NCBI GenBank assembly: GCA_015655585.1
Contig: JAATEV010000090.1
Span: forward strand, 1 to 49,415
Direction: 5' to 3'
From: Terriglobales bacterium
GTDB taxonomy: Bacteria; Acidobacteriota; Terriglobia; Terriglobales; Acidobacteriaceae
DNA length: 49,415 nucleotides
Shown here: one piece after another, positions 41,073-49,415 of the stretch
Numbering within the stretch: the stretch's first letter is position 1
Layout: each line of letters begins with the position of its first letter
The notes under the pieces: generated by a model
What the model saw: only the letters and a program-made list of their open reading frames with translations
Told to the model about the DNA's origin: nothing
Database searches by the model: none
Made by a program: the position numbers and the translations under genes

Positions 41073-42010
41073 ATGGTCATCCCGCAGCAGCAAGAGGCCG
41101 AGCCGATCACAGGCGCCAGCCCCGCCAGCCACCGCCTCCGCACCCGCATCGAGCGCATCGCCCCGCACTTCCGCACCGCCCTCATCACCGGCGAACCCGG
41201 CACCGGCAAGCTCCTCGCCGCCCGCACCCTCCACCGCCTCAGCCCCGGCTCCACCGGCCCCTTCCTGCACCACCACGCCGCCTCCATCACGCCGCTCGAC
41301 ATGGCCCAGCCCATCCGCAGCGCCCAGGGCGGTACCCTTTATTTAGAAAAGATCGAAGCCATGCCGCTTCCGCTCCAGACGCAGCTTCTCCGCTTCCTCG
41401 AATGGCAGGAGAACCAGCCGCAGCGGCTCCGCGTCCTCTCCTCCACCAGCGCGGACCTCCGCTCGCTCGTCCTCTCTCGCACCTTCCTGCCCGAGCTTCA
41501 CCAGCGTCTGGCCGCCATTGAGATCGCACTCCCTCCCCTGCGCGAGCGCCGCGAAGACATCCCCGAATTGTCTCGGCATCTGCTCCAGCGCGCCGCGCAG
41601 CATCAGGGCAAACTCGCCTCCGCCATCGCGCCCGACGCCATGCAGCAACTCCAGTCCCACAACTGGCCCAACAACATCCGAGAGCTGGCCGAGACCCTCC
41701 ATCAAGCCGTCAACACTGCCAAACCACCACCCTCACAACAGATGACCTTCCCGCATCCACACGACCGGCGCAGCCCGAGCTCCCCGCCAGCGAGCGACTC
41801 GACGACATAGTAGAAGCCCACGTCCTGCGCGTCCTGAGCCGCTGCGCGGGCAACAAGCTACGCACCGCCGCAACACTCGGCATCAGCCGCTCCACGCTCT
41901 ACCGCATCCTCGAGACCCGAAGCTTCACAGAAACCCGGGCCTTCACACAACCCCAACCCTTCTCCGCCCCGCCCAAGCCCCGGCAAAGCATCACCGCGGC
42001 CGCGCTGTAG
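41073..42010 (+). pseudogene. AAA+/Fis-type transcription regulator, degenerate and frameshifted
   Basis: The first frame (41073-41810) encodes a short NtrC-like AAA+ domain: Walker A GEPGTGKLLAA, Walker B position GGTLYLEKIEAM, the arginine-finger/sensor stretch [26 protein letters not shown], and [13 protein letters not shown]. The Fis helix-turn-helix is in another frame ending at 42010, reading [33 protein letters not shown] and a tail. One base missing near 41720-41735 would restore a single frame of about 312 residues (adding one A after AAA gives [12 protein letters not shown]). The domain lacks the ELFG and GAFTGA segments, and Walker B DE is changed to EK, so sigma-54 activation is unlikely. 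No receiver domain precedes it. It may be a true pseudogene, an assembly error, or a programmed frameshift. Confidence 0.75.
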
Positions 42011-43643
42011 ACGCCGGTTGCAGCATCTGCGCCACCCTCCCCGCAAGCTGCTGCGCCCGCGCCGAATCCCCTTCCCTCGTATAGACCGCCATCAACCCGC
42101 TCACCGCCGGAAGGTTCAGCGGGTCCAGCTCCAGCGCCCGCTCCAGATGCCTCTGCGCCAGCTCCATCTTCCCGGCGGCGCTGTAAGCCTGCGCGAGGTT
42201 CGTCTCCTGCGAGGACGACGAAACATCCAACTGCACCGCTCTCTCAAACGCCAGCGCCGCCTCTCCATACTGACGCCCCATCAGCAGAGCGTTCCCCATC
42301 ACGCCGAACAGCTCGCTGTCGTCCGGAAACTGCTCCTGCACCTCCGTCAACGCACGATACCCCGCCACAATGTCCTTCCCCGATCCCCGCTCGATCCCCA
42401 CCTCCACCGACGCAATCCCCAGGTTCCTCTTCCGCAGCTCCGGAGCAGGCTCCCGCCACGCCGCAATCTCCGGGGCCTTCGGCATCTCGCTCTCCACCTC
42501 CGCCGTCCGTCGTATGCGATGGTCGGTGAACACACTGTGCCCGCCGTCCTTAGCATCACGCTTCGGCATGTGGCAGCCAATGCAGTTGCTAGTCATAGAT
42601 GGATGAGCCGGATGCGTCGGCGCGAACCGCGTCTTCGCATGGCACAGCAGACACCGCTCGCGATAGTACGCCACCGGCTCCGCGGGCTCGTCATGCGGAT
42701 CATGGCAGCTCCCGCACCACAGCTTTCCTCCGCTGTTCCTCGCGCACATACTCAGCGCAAGCTGCTCCGCATGGCTGATCACCTTGAACTGACCCTCCGT
42801 CCCCGTCGGAGCCACATTGCGATAGATCGTCAGCACACTCTCCAGAGCATCCCCCGCCTTGAAGTCCGTGAGCTTCTTCCCCGGATTCACCACCCGAGCC
42901 ACCCCAATCAGGTGGCACTGCTCGCACACACTGTCCCGCGCCGCCGGAGCCAGCCTCGCCGGACTCACAATGTTCTCCATCTTCGGGTTCGCCAGATGCG
43001 CCTCCACCGGCCCATGGCAGCGGTCGCATCCAATAGATAGATGCGGAAAGGCATTCGCCCCATACGCATTCACCGTTCCCGCAATGTAGCTGTTCGACCC
43101 CGCATGACAGAAGACGCATCCCTCCGTCACCGCGCGGGTAAAGTCCGGGTCCGCCTTGCCCTCAAATTCCGGAGCCAGATCATACGCGCTGCGGCTCCTG
43201 TAGTAAGCCACCGGCGACTGGAATAGATGCCCACCCAAATCCATCAGGTATCCGCTCGCATGTGTGCCTGAACCGATTACATAATCCACCCGGAAGCTCT
43301 GCGTCGCTCCGTGGCTCTCCAGCCGCTGCACCGCGCCCGCCGCCGTATTCTCCATCCGAATCGTCGTTCCCGGCACGCTCACCACGCCCGCGGGCTCATC
43401 TCCACCCAGCCGCATCGAGCGGGCCATCTTCGACCGCTCATACCCGTCCACCGCTTCGGCATGACATTTCCTGCATCCCGTAGGATCGTTCGCCACAGGC
43501 TTCTTCGCCGTCGCCGCCACGCGTCCCGAAGCAGACTGACCCGCACTCGCCGCAACCACCAGCAACGTCAGCCCCACTCCCCAGCACAACACCGCGCAAA
43601 GCCTGACGTATCGGAGACCCATGCCAAATATGGCAATCATCAT
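41991..43643 (-). CDS. Multiheme c-type cytochrome with TPR domain
   Basis: A 550-residue secreted protein. An N-terminal signal/anchor ([21 protein letters not shown]) is followed by seven CxxCH haem-binding motifs: CRKCH, CVFCH, CDRCH, CEQCH, CGSCH, CLLCH and CIGCH. The C-terminal third has TPR repeats ([57 protein letters not shown]). The pattern resembles the cytochrome-c554/nrfA-like multiheme proteins with TPRs common in Acidobacteriota, suggesting periplasmic electron transfer in a complex. The two ATGs at the start (43643 and 43640) are equivalent. It overlaps the convergent regulator remnant by 20 bases. Confidence 0.9.
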   Translation of the reverse strand: MMIAIFGMGLRYVRLCAVLCWGVGLTLLVVAASAGQSASGRVAATAKKPVANDPTGCRKCHAEAVDGYERSKMARSMRLGGDEPAGVVSVPGTTIRMENTAAGAVQRLESHGATQSFRVDYVIGSGTHASGYLMDLGGHLFQSPVAYYRSRSAYDLAPEFEGKADPDFTRAVTEGCVFCHAGSNSYIAGTVNAYGANAFPHLSIGCDRCHGPVEAHLANPKMENIVSPARLAPAARDSVCEQCHLIGVARVVNPGKKLTDFKAGDALESVLTIYRNVAPTGTEGQFKVISHAEQLALSMCARNSGGKLWCGSCHDPHDEPAEPVAYYRERCLLCHAKTRFAPTHPAHPSMTSNCIGCHMPKRDAKDGGHSVFTDHRIRRTAEVESEMPKAPEIAAWREPAPELRKRNLGIASVEVGIERGSGKDIVAGYRALTEVQEQFPDDSELFGVMGNALLMGRQYGEAALAFERAVQLDVSSSSQETNLAQAYSAAGKMELAQRHLERALELDPLNLPAVSGLMAVYTREGDSARAQQLAGRVAQMLQPASTARPR

Positions 43644-43946
43644 AGCGCAGCCACCCCAACACCCAGCGTCTCCAGCAGAATCACCCCACAGATCGGTGAC
43701 TCCAGAATGGATTCCAAAATGGGAAAACTAAATCGTCAAATAAAACTCGACATTCCCAGCCTTCCATGTTTATGTCTTATTCATACGCCACTGCTATCAA
43801 CGAATCATGCTCAACGCATAGGTATGGGTCTGTCTGGAATTTGCTTTCAGCACGTCCATCAACACTTTAACGGTATTCCGTCTGAAGAGCGTTCGGAGTA
43901 CCGGGGAGCCTCTGACTTGTCTATTCTCCGACGCACCGGGCATCGC
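43644..43946. other. Intergenic region between cytochrome and NHL protein genes
   Basis: The 303 bases between the divergent starts at 43643 and 43947 are AT-richer than the genes. An in-frame reading upstream of 43947 continues but lacks a signal peptide at its beginning, so I do not extend the gene. No tRNA, riboswitch or clear palindrome was seen; promoters for both genes must lie here. Confidence 0.5.
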
Positions 43947-46499
43947 ATGACGTCTTTCTCTTCCCTAGTTGCCATCTTCTTCGCCTTCGGGACGGCATCC
44001 GCGCAGACCGCGCCGCAGCTCCTTCCCTACACCGTCACCACCATCGCCGGCGGGGCCGCATCGAGCCCGGCCAAGGGAACCGTTTGCCCCAGCGGCCACA
44101 CCGCCACCGACGACTTCGGCGACGGCTGCCTCGCCACCGAGGTCGCCCTGACCATCCCGCGCTTCGTCACCCAGGACAAGCAGGGCAACATCTTCTTCTC
44201 CGACACCGGCACCACCGGCTCGTCCTCCAAGGGCAACAAGCTCATCCGCCGCATCGACGCCGCCACCGGCGTCATCACCGCCATCGCCGGAGGAGCCGCC
44301 TCGAATCCCGCCAAGGGAGCCTCCTGCGGCAGCCCCTCCGTCTCCACCGACGCCATCGGCGACGGCTGCCTCTCCTCCTCCATCGCGCTGAACCAGCCCC
44401 ACGGCCTCGCCTTCGCTCCCAACGGCGACCTCTACTTCGCCGAGAACGGCACCGATACCATCCGTAAGATCGCCGCGACAGGCGGGCTCATTCAGGGGCC
44501 GGGCGTCGTCACGCTAGTCGCCGGAAACCCCACCGCATACGGCTACGCGACCAATGTCTACAGCGGCGGCACTCTGACCACTCCGATCAACGCGGCCACG
44601 CAAAGCTATCTCAACTTCCCCTCCGGCATCACCTTCGACCAGCAGGGCAATCTCTACATCGCTGACGAAGGCAACAACGCGGTAGAAGTCATCAACCTCA
44701 CCTCCGCCACCGAGACCATCATGGGTCTCCAGATTCCCGTCGGAACTATCGCAAAACTCGTCGGCTATGGCACCGGCACCGAATGCACGAACTTCGTCAA
44801 CACCGGCAATCGCGGCGGATGCAAGACCGGCCTCTTCACCAGCGGCCATCCGGCTCAGACCTCCAATATCCGCGCAGACTACGACGTCGCCGTCGATACC
44901 ACGGGCAATCTCTACTTCACCAACGAGTACTACAACAACGTCGGCATGGTCAGTCCGTCCGGAATTCTAACTAACTACGCAGGCATCCAAAATACTCCGG
45001 GCAAAGTACTGACGCGTGGCATCGCAACCTCTACTGCCATCGGCAGCGACTTCAATCTCGCGCTCGATTCCAACTCCAACCTCTATATCTCCGATTCGAG
45101 CGCAGGTGTCATCTGGCGTGTCGACGCCGTGGGCAACCAGATGTACGTTATCGCAGGCGGCGCGACCACGCCCTGCGCCGGAACCATCGGAGACGGCTGC
45201 CCCGCCACGGAGGCACTGCTCTCCGGGAAGGGCATCGGCTCCTTCGCCACCACCAACGTTCCCGGCGTCGCCGGACTTCATGTCGATCCCGCAGGCAACC
45301 TGCTCGTCACCGACGCTCTGCCCGGCGGCATCGCCTCCAACCGCATCCGCAAGATCTCCAACGGAACCCAGTTCGGCACCGTCAACGGCTCCAAGCCGAC
45401 CCAGAACTTAGACGTTCACTTCGGCATAGGCGACGGCCCCGGAGCCAACACCTACACGCTCACCAGCGGAGCCTCCAACTTCGTCCTCGGCGCGGCCGCC
45501 TGCACGCTCAACTCCGACCAGACGCAGGACTGCATCCTGCCCGTGCAGGCCACCCCGACAGTTCCCGGAGCCTTTACCTCCACCCTCGTCATCAACAGCG
45601 CCAAGGGCCTGCAATCGGCTCCCATCGTGCTCTCCGGCGAGTACACTCCCGTCGCTGGCCCCTCGCACACAACGCTCGCCGTCAGTTCCACCAACGGCTG
45701 CGCCGGAACCACCATCGCCGTCGGCTCGCAGGTCGTCAGCACCGCCACTGCCGCCGGCAACGGCGGAACCCCCACCGGCACCGTCACCTTCTACAACGGC
45801 AGCACGCAGATCGGAACCCCGCAGACGCTGAACTCCGCAGGACAAGCATCCATCACCACGTCCTTCACCTCACCCGGCTCCGAGTCCATCACCGCCGTCT
45901 ACAACAGCGATCCCTTCTTCCTCACCTCCACCTCGCCCGCCTCGACCCTCACCGTCGCGGCCCCGTCGTTCTCCACCTCGGTGAACTCGGCGCAGCAGAA
46001 CACCATCGCCGCCGGGCAGTCGGCACTCTACAGCATCCTGCTCACCGGCAACGTCTACGCGGGCAACATCACCTTCTCGTGCAGCGGCCTCCCGGCGAAC
46101 AGCTCCTGCATCTTCAATCCCACCACCGTCACCGAGTCCGGCTGCACCAACACCCAGACCGTCGCCCTGACCATCCAGACCGCGCAGGCCACCCCGGTCA
46201 AGCAGAGCTCCTTCGCGATGGCTCCCTTCGGACAGGGCCCCTGGTCGGCGCTCGGCATCCTGCCCGGCCTGGCCACAGCGTTCGCGGTCATGCTTCGCCG
46301 CCGCAAGAGTTCCTCGATGAAGTACGGACAAGTCTGGCTCGCCGCCGCGCTGCTATTCGCCGCCCTCGGAGTCTCCGCCTGCGGCAACGGCACCCAGAGC
46401 ACCCCCGGCACTCCGGCAGGCACCTCCACGGTCACGGTCACAGCGTCCGACTCCGGCGGCAACAAAATTCCGCTCAGCCTCACGCTCGTCGTCCACTAA
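43947..46499 (+). CDS. Secreted NHL-repeat and Ig-like surface protein
   Basis: An 850-residue protein. Its signal peptide is TSFSSLVAIFFAFGTASA. At least five NHL beta-propeller blades follow, with FDQQGNLYIADEGNNAVEVI-like motifs and repeated TIAGGAAS and GDGCLA/GDGCPAT insertions. Next comes an unassigned segment (about 480-560), then a bacterial Ig-like repeat (TTLAVSSTNGCAGTTIAVGS, GTPTGTVTFYNGSTQIGTPQTLNSAG) and a Cys-bearing domain (ITFSCSGLPANSSCIFNPTTVT). The C-terminus has two hydrophobic helices split by RRRKSSSMK and ends in an Acidobacteriota-type Thr/Ser-rich beta module after ACGNGTQSTPGTPAGTSTVTVTA. It is probably anchored at the cell surface. The downstream receptor starts 92 bases later. 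Confidence 0.85.
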   Translation: MTSFSSLVAIFFAFGTASAQTAPQLLPYTVTTIAGGAASSPAKGTVCPSGHTATDDFGDGCLATEVALTIPRFVTQDKQGNIFFSDTGTTGSSSKGNKLIRRIDAATGVITAIAGGAASNPAKGASCGSPSVSTDAIGDGCLSSSIALNQPHGLAFAPNGDLYFAENGTDTIRKIAATGGLIQGPGVVTLVAGNPTAYGYATNVYSGGTLTTPINAATQSYLNFPSGITFDQQGNLYIADEGNNAVEVINLTSATETIMGLQIPVGTIAKLVGYGTGTECTNFVNTGNRGGCKTGLFTSGHPAQTSNIRADYDVAVDTTGNLYFTNEYYNNVGMVSPSGILTNYAGIQNTPGKVLTRGIATSTAIGSDFNLALDSNSNLYISDSSAGVIWRVDAVGNQMYVIAGGATTPCAGTIGDGCPATEALLSGKGIGSFATTNVPGVAGLHVDPAGNLLVTDALPGGIASNRIRKISNGTQFGTVNGSKPTQNLDVHFGIGDGPGANTYTLTSGASNFVLGAAACTLNSDQTQDCILPVQATPTVPGAFTSTLVINSAKGLQSAPIVLSGEYTPVAGPSHTTLAVSSTNGCAGTTIAVGSQVVSTATAAGNGGTPTGTVTFYNGSTQIGTPQTLNSAGQASITTSFTSPGSESITAVYNSDPFFLTSTSPASTLTVAAPSFSTSVNSAQQNTIAAGQSALYSILLTGNVYAGNITFSCSGLPANSSCIFNPTTVTESGCTNTQTVALTIQTAQATPVKQSSFAMAPFGQGPWSALGILPGLATAFAVMLRRRKSSSMKYGQVWLAAALLFAALGVSACGNGTQSTPGTPAGTSTVTVTASDSGGNKIPLSLTLVVH

Positions 46500-46591
46500 G
46501 GCAATGGCGGACGACGCTCGCGCCAGCGAGTTCGTCCGCAGAAATTCCGTAGCCGCGGCTGCTACGTGTAAGGGTTCTTTTCAGGAGATTC

Positions 46592-49415
46592 ATGATGTTG
46601 CGTAAATTCGCTCTTCTTCTCTCGACCTCTGTTGTCCTCGGCCCCATCGTCGGCGTCAATCCGGCGGTCTACGCGCAGTCCGCCGCCACCGGAGCCATCG
46701 GCGGCACCATCGCCGATCAGGCCGGAGCCATCGTCTCCAGCGCGTCCGTGACCGCCGTCAACACCGCCACCGGTGCGACCCGCACCGCCACCACCACCGA
46801 CGCCGGTCTCTACCGCTTCCCTGAGCTCGAACCCGGCACCTACACCGTCACCGTCACGGCCAGCGGATTCGAGACCTACCGCTCCCTCAATGTCTTAGTC
46901 TCAGTCGGTGGTTTCACCGACATCTCCCCCAAACTGACCGTCGGCAACGTCACCCAGTCCGTCGAAGTCACCGACGAGCCACCCGCTCTCCACATCGACT
47001 CGCCCGAGGTCTCCAGCGTCATCGACCAGCACCAGATCGACAACCTCCCCATCAACGGCCGCCGCTGGTCCAGCTTCGCCCTCCTCACCCCCGGCGTCGT
47101 CTCCAACGGCGACGGCTTCGGCCTCCTCAGCTTCCGCGGCATCAGCTACCTGCTCAACAACAATCAGGTCGATGGAGCCGACGACAATCAGGCCTACTTC
47201 TCCGAGGCTCGCGGACGCACCCGCGCCGCCTACTCCATCTCGCAGTCCGCCGTGCAGGAGTTCCAGGTCAACACCTCCAACTACTCCGCCGAGTACGGAC
47301 GCTCCGCCGGAGGAGTCATCAACACCATCACCAAGAGCGGCAGCAACCGCTTCCACGGCGAGCTCTTCTTCTACGACCGCGACAACAACCTCGGCGGCGC
47401 GGTCAATCCCTACACCCTCCTCACCGTGCAGAACTCCGCCGGGAACTACGTCTCCCAGCCCTACAACCCCAAGGACTGGCGCAAGCAGTGGGGCTTCGGC
47501 ATCGGCGGCCCCCTCATCCACGACAAGCTCTTCTGGTTCTACTCCTACGATCAGCAGAAGCGGAACTTCCCCGGCACCGCCCGCGCCTCGGACCCCGCCG
47601 ACACCTTCGCCCCGGCCAACTCCGTCCTGCCCGCCAACGAGACCTGCAACGCCGCAACCGGCACCCTCACCTACAACGGCGTCAGCCAGGGCTCCGGCAC
47701 CAGCAACCGTCCCGGCGCGCCCTGGGGAGGAGACTGGGAGGCCTGCCAGCTCGCCGCAGCCGCTGGCACCAGCTATCAGTCCGCAGCCGCCTACTACGGA
47801 CAGGGTCTCAACATCATGAGCACCTTCCTCGGCACCGTCCCCCGCACCGGCGATCAGGTCATCAACTTCCCCAAGCTCGACTGGCAGATCAACGACCGCA
47901 ACCACCTCGCGCTCGAATACAGCCGCTTCCGCTGGGATTCGCCCGCAGGCGTCCAGACCCAGGCCTCGAACTTCTACGGCCGCGCCTCCTTCGGCAACGA
48001 CTACGTCAAAGAGGACTTCGGCGTCGCCCGCCTCACCACCATCCTCAACGACCACCTCGTCAACAACTTCACCTTCCAGTATGGTCGCGACCTCGAAACC
48101 GAGACCTCGCAGACTCCCCTTCCCAACGAGCTTCCTCTCACCGGCAACATCTTCAACCGTCCCCCCGAGGTTGAGATCGGCTACGAGTACGACACCGACG
48201 GCTTCAGCATCGGCAAGTCCTCGATCCTCGAACGCCGCGCCCTCCCCGACGAGCGCCGCCTTCAGGCTCTCGACACCATCTCCTGGATTCACGGCAAGCA
48301 CGAGACCAAGTTCGGCCTCGACTACAACCACGTCTCCGACTACATCAGCAACCTCTACGACGAGAACGGCGACTACGAAGAGGACTACTCCTGGGAGTTC
48401 ATCGGCGACTACCTCCACGCCGCTCTCGGCCTCGGCGGCTCCTCCTACGCCTCCAACAACGGCGGCGGCTCCTACTACGGGTTCAGCCAGGGCTTCGGAA
48501 CCTCCTCGGCACTAATCGCCACCAACGAGTATGCAGGCTTCGCCACCGATAACTGGCGCATCACCCCGCGCCTCACCCTCACCCTCGGCCTGCGCTACGA
48601 GTACCAGTACGTCCCGCCAAACCCCACCCCCAACACCGGCAATCCCGGCATCGGCGACACCACCGGCGTTCCCCAGACCCTCAACCGTCCCGACGACCGC
48701 AACAACATCGGCCCCCGCGTAGGCTTCTCCTACAACCTCTACGGCGACGGCAAGACCGTCCTCCGCGGCGGATACGGCATGTACTACGGCCGCGTCCCCA
48801 ACGCCAACATCCTCCAGACCTATCTGGAGTCCGGGTCGCCCAACGCCCAGATCTACTTCTCCAGCCTCTACACCCCCAAGAACTGCGGTCCCGGCTCCAC
48901 CTACAAGGACTCGAACGGCAACGACGTAACCCTCCCGTCCTTCCCCGCCATCTTCACCAGTGCCTCGCAGATCTACAACTGCCAGCGCGCCCAGGGAGTC
49001 CAGCCCACCTCCACCGTGGCCTTCCTCGACTCCCACCTCCAGAACCCGCAGGTCCACGAGTTCGATCTCGCGCTCGAACAGAACCTCGGCGGCAACACCA
49101 CCCTCTCGTTCACCTACATGGCCTCGCTCGCGCGGCAGCTCGACAGCTCCATCGACACCAACGCCAGCATCACCGGCAACTCCACCATCAGCTACACCGT
49201 CAACAACAGCACCTCGGCCTCCGCTCCCCTGCCCGGCGCTTACGTCACCCTTCCCCACGGAGGCAAGAAGCCTCCTCTGCCCGACGGCTTCGTCTACACC
49301 ACCACCCTCTACAACGGCACCCGGCCCAACTCCCTCTACGGCCAGATGCTCGACATCGCCAGCAACGTCAACTCCAGCTACAACGCCCTCGCCGTGCAGT
49401 TGAACCGCCGTTATA
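46592..49415 (+). CDS. TonB-dependent receptor, Oar-like (right end cut)
   Basis: The gene runs off the right edge after 941 visible residues; the barrel terminus is missing. TCAGGAG lies just before the double start ATGATG. A signal peptide (FALLLSTSVVLGPIVGVNPAVYAQ) precedes a carboxypeptidase-regulatory-like domain (GGTIADQAGAIVSSASVTAVN, GLYRFPELEPGTYTVTVTA). The plug shows NLPINGRRWSSFALLTPGVV, LLNNNQVDGADDNQ, QEFQVNTSNYSAEYGRSAGGVINTITKSGSN. The barrel strands that follow are rich in NN, YY and FGRD repeats. It follows the NHL/Ig protein in the same direction, so the two may form one surface-associated transcription unit. No operator of the hydroxyacid cluster type was seen upstream. 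Confidence 0.93.
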   Translation, partial: MMLRKFALLLSTSVVLGPIVGVNPAVYAQSAATGAIGGTIADQAGAIVSSASVTAVNTATGATRTATTTDAGLYRFPELEPGTYTVTVTASGFETYRSLNVLVSVGGFTDISPKLTVGNVTQSVEVTDEPPALHIDSPEVSSVIDQHQIDNLPINGRRWSSFALLTPGVVSNGDGFGLLSFRGISYLLNNNQVDGADDNQAYFSEARGRTRAAYSISQSAVQEFQVNTSNYSAEYGRSAGGVINTITKSGSNRFHGELFFYDRDNNLGGAVNPYTLLTVQNSAGNYVSQPYNPKDWRKQWGFGIGGPLIHDKLFWFYSYDQQKRNFPGTARASDPADTFAPANSVLPANETCNAATGTLTYNGVSQGSGTSNRPGAPWGGDWEACQLAAAAGTSYQSAAAYYGQGLNIMSTFLGTVPRTGDQVINFPKLDWQINDRNHLALEYSRFRWDSPAGVQTQASNFYGRASFGNDYVKEDFGVARLTTILNDHLVNNFTFQYGRDLETETSQTPLPNELPLTGNIFNRPPEVEIGYEYDTDGFSIGKSSILERRALPDERRLQALDTISWIHGKHETKFGLDYNHVSDYISNLYDENGDYEEDYSWEFIGDYLHAALGLGGSSYASNNGGGSYYGFSQGFGTSSALIATNEYAGFATDNWRITPRLTLTLGLRYEYQYVPPNPTPNTGNPGIGDTTGVPQTLNRPDDRNNIGPRVGFSYNLYGDGKTVLRGGYGMYYGRVPNANILQTYLESGSPNAQIYFSSLYTPKNCGPGSTYKDSNGNDVTLPSFPAIFTSASQIYNCQRAQGVQPTSTVAFLDSHLQNPQVHEFDLALEQNLGGNTTLSFTYMASLARQLDSSIDTNASITGNSTISYTVNNSTSASAPLPGAYVTLPHGGKKPPLPDGFVYTTTLYNGTRPNSLYGQMLDIASNVNSSYNALAVQLNRRY

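Noticed and set aside
41720-41735. Programmed -1 frameshift in the AAA+/Fis gene
   Set aside because: No canonical slippery heptamer or downstream pseudoknot is evident around AAACCACCACC, so a mutation or sequence error is more economical. Kept only as an alternative.
43311-43946. Extension of the NHL protein start upstream to 43311
   Set aside because: It would overlap the cytochrome gene on the other strand and remove the signal peptide from the N-terminus. ATG 43947 gives a normal signal peptide.

Overview
The window reads as chromosomal DNA of an Acidobacteriota soil bacterium, most likely a Terriglobia/Acidobacteriaceae member (Granulicella, Edaphobacter or Terriglobus type). The evidence is high-GC coding with long antisense shadow frames, a TIGR03435-type protein, two Oar-like TonB-dependent receptors with an N-terminal carboxypeptidase-regulatory-like domain, an NHL/Ig-like surface protein with the C-terminal module common in this phylum, and dispersed GGGGCTTCAGCCCC hairpins. 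No database was searched, so family names rest on recognised motifs. Both ends cut a gene: a response regulator on the left and a TonB-dependent receptor on the right.

Layout. 1-8.3 kb is housekeeping: a response regulator tail, then a tight minus-strand run nfo - leuS - membrane protein - small membrane protein - guaA, a small membrane protein and an NAD(P)-binding reductase. 8.3-11.3 kb holds a flavodoxin-less CysJ-like reductase diverging from a gamma-glutamyltransferase. 23-31 kb is mixed: tRNA-Asn, AhpD-like protein, CAP protein, a polysaccharide pair (WecG/TagA glycosyltransferase and plant-like GDP-mannose 3,5-epimerase), glutaminyl cyclase coupled to an ABC permease, a secreted zincin-like protein, a phosphodiesterase and a lower-GC orphan. 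31-39 kb has a CNNM transporter - DppB-like permease - secreted protein operon, trxA, thrC-thrB, murB and TIGR03435. 39.8-40.5 kb is a gene-free, repeat-rich stretch. 40.5-49.4 kb carries a bacilliredoxin, a frameshifted AAA+/Fis regulator, a seven-CxxCH TPR cytochrome, the NHL/Ig protein and the second receptor.

The most interesting part is 11.4-22.8 kb. Two Tat-exported paralogous TIM-barrel-like proteins, a secreted cupin, a TonB-dependent receptor, an L-lactate-permease-family transporter, a FadR/GntR regulator and a LarA-family nickel-pincer 2-hydroxyacid racemase sit together. Three promoters in the cluster carry the same operator (GTCTGA-N3-TCAGAC or near matches). In the first two it ends exactly at the -10 box and lies between -35 and -10. 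I infer one regulon: an outer-membrane receptor and periplasmic enzymes release or capture a 2-hydroxyacid-containing compound, the permease imports it, the racemase interconverts its stereoisomers, and the FadR protein represses the set until the acid is present. The substrate is unknown. The shared operators are seen in the sequence; the pathway is inference.
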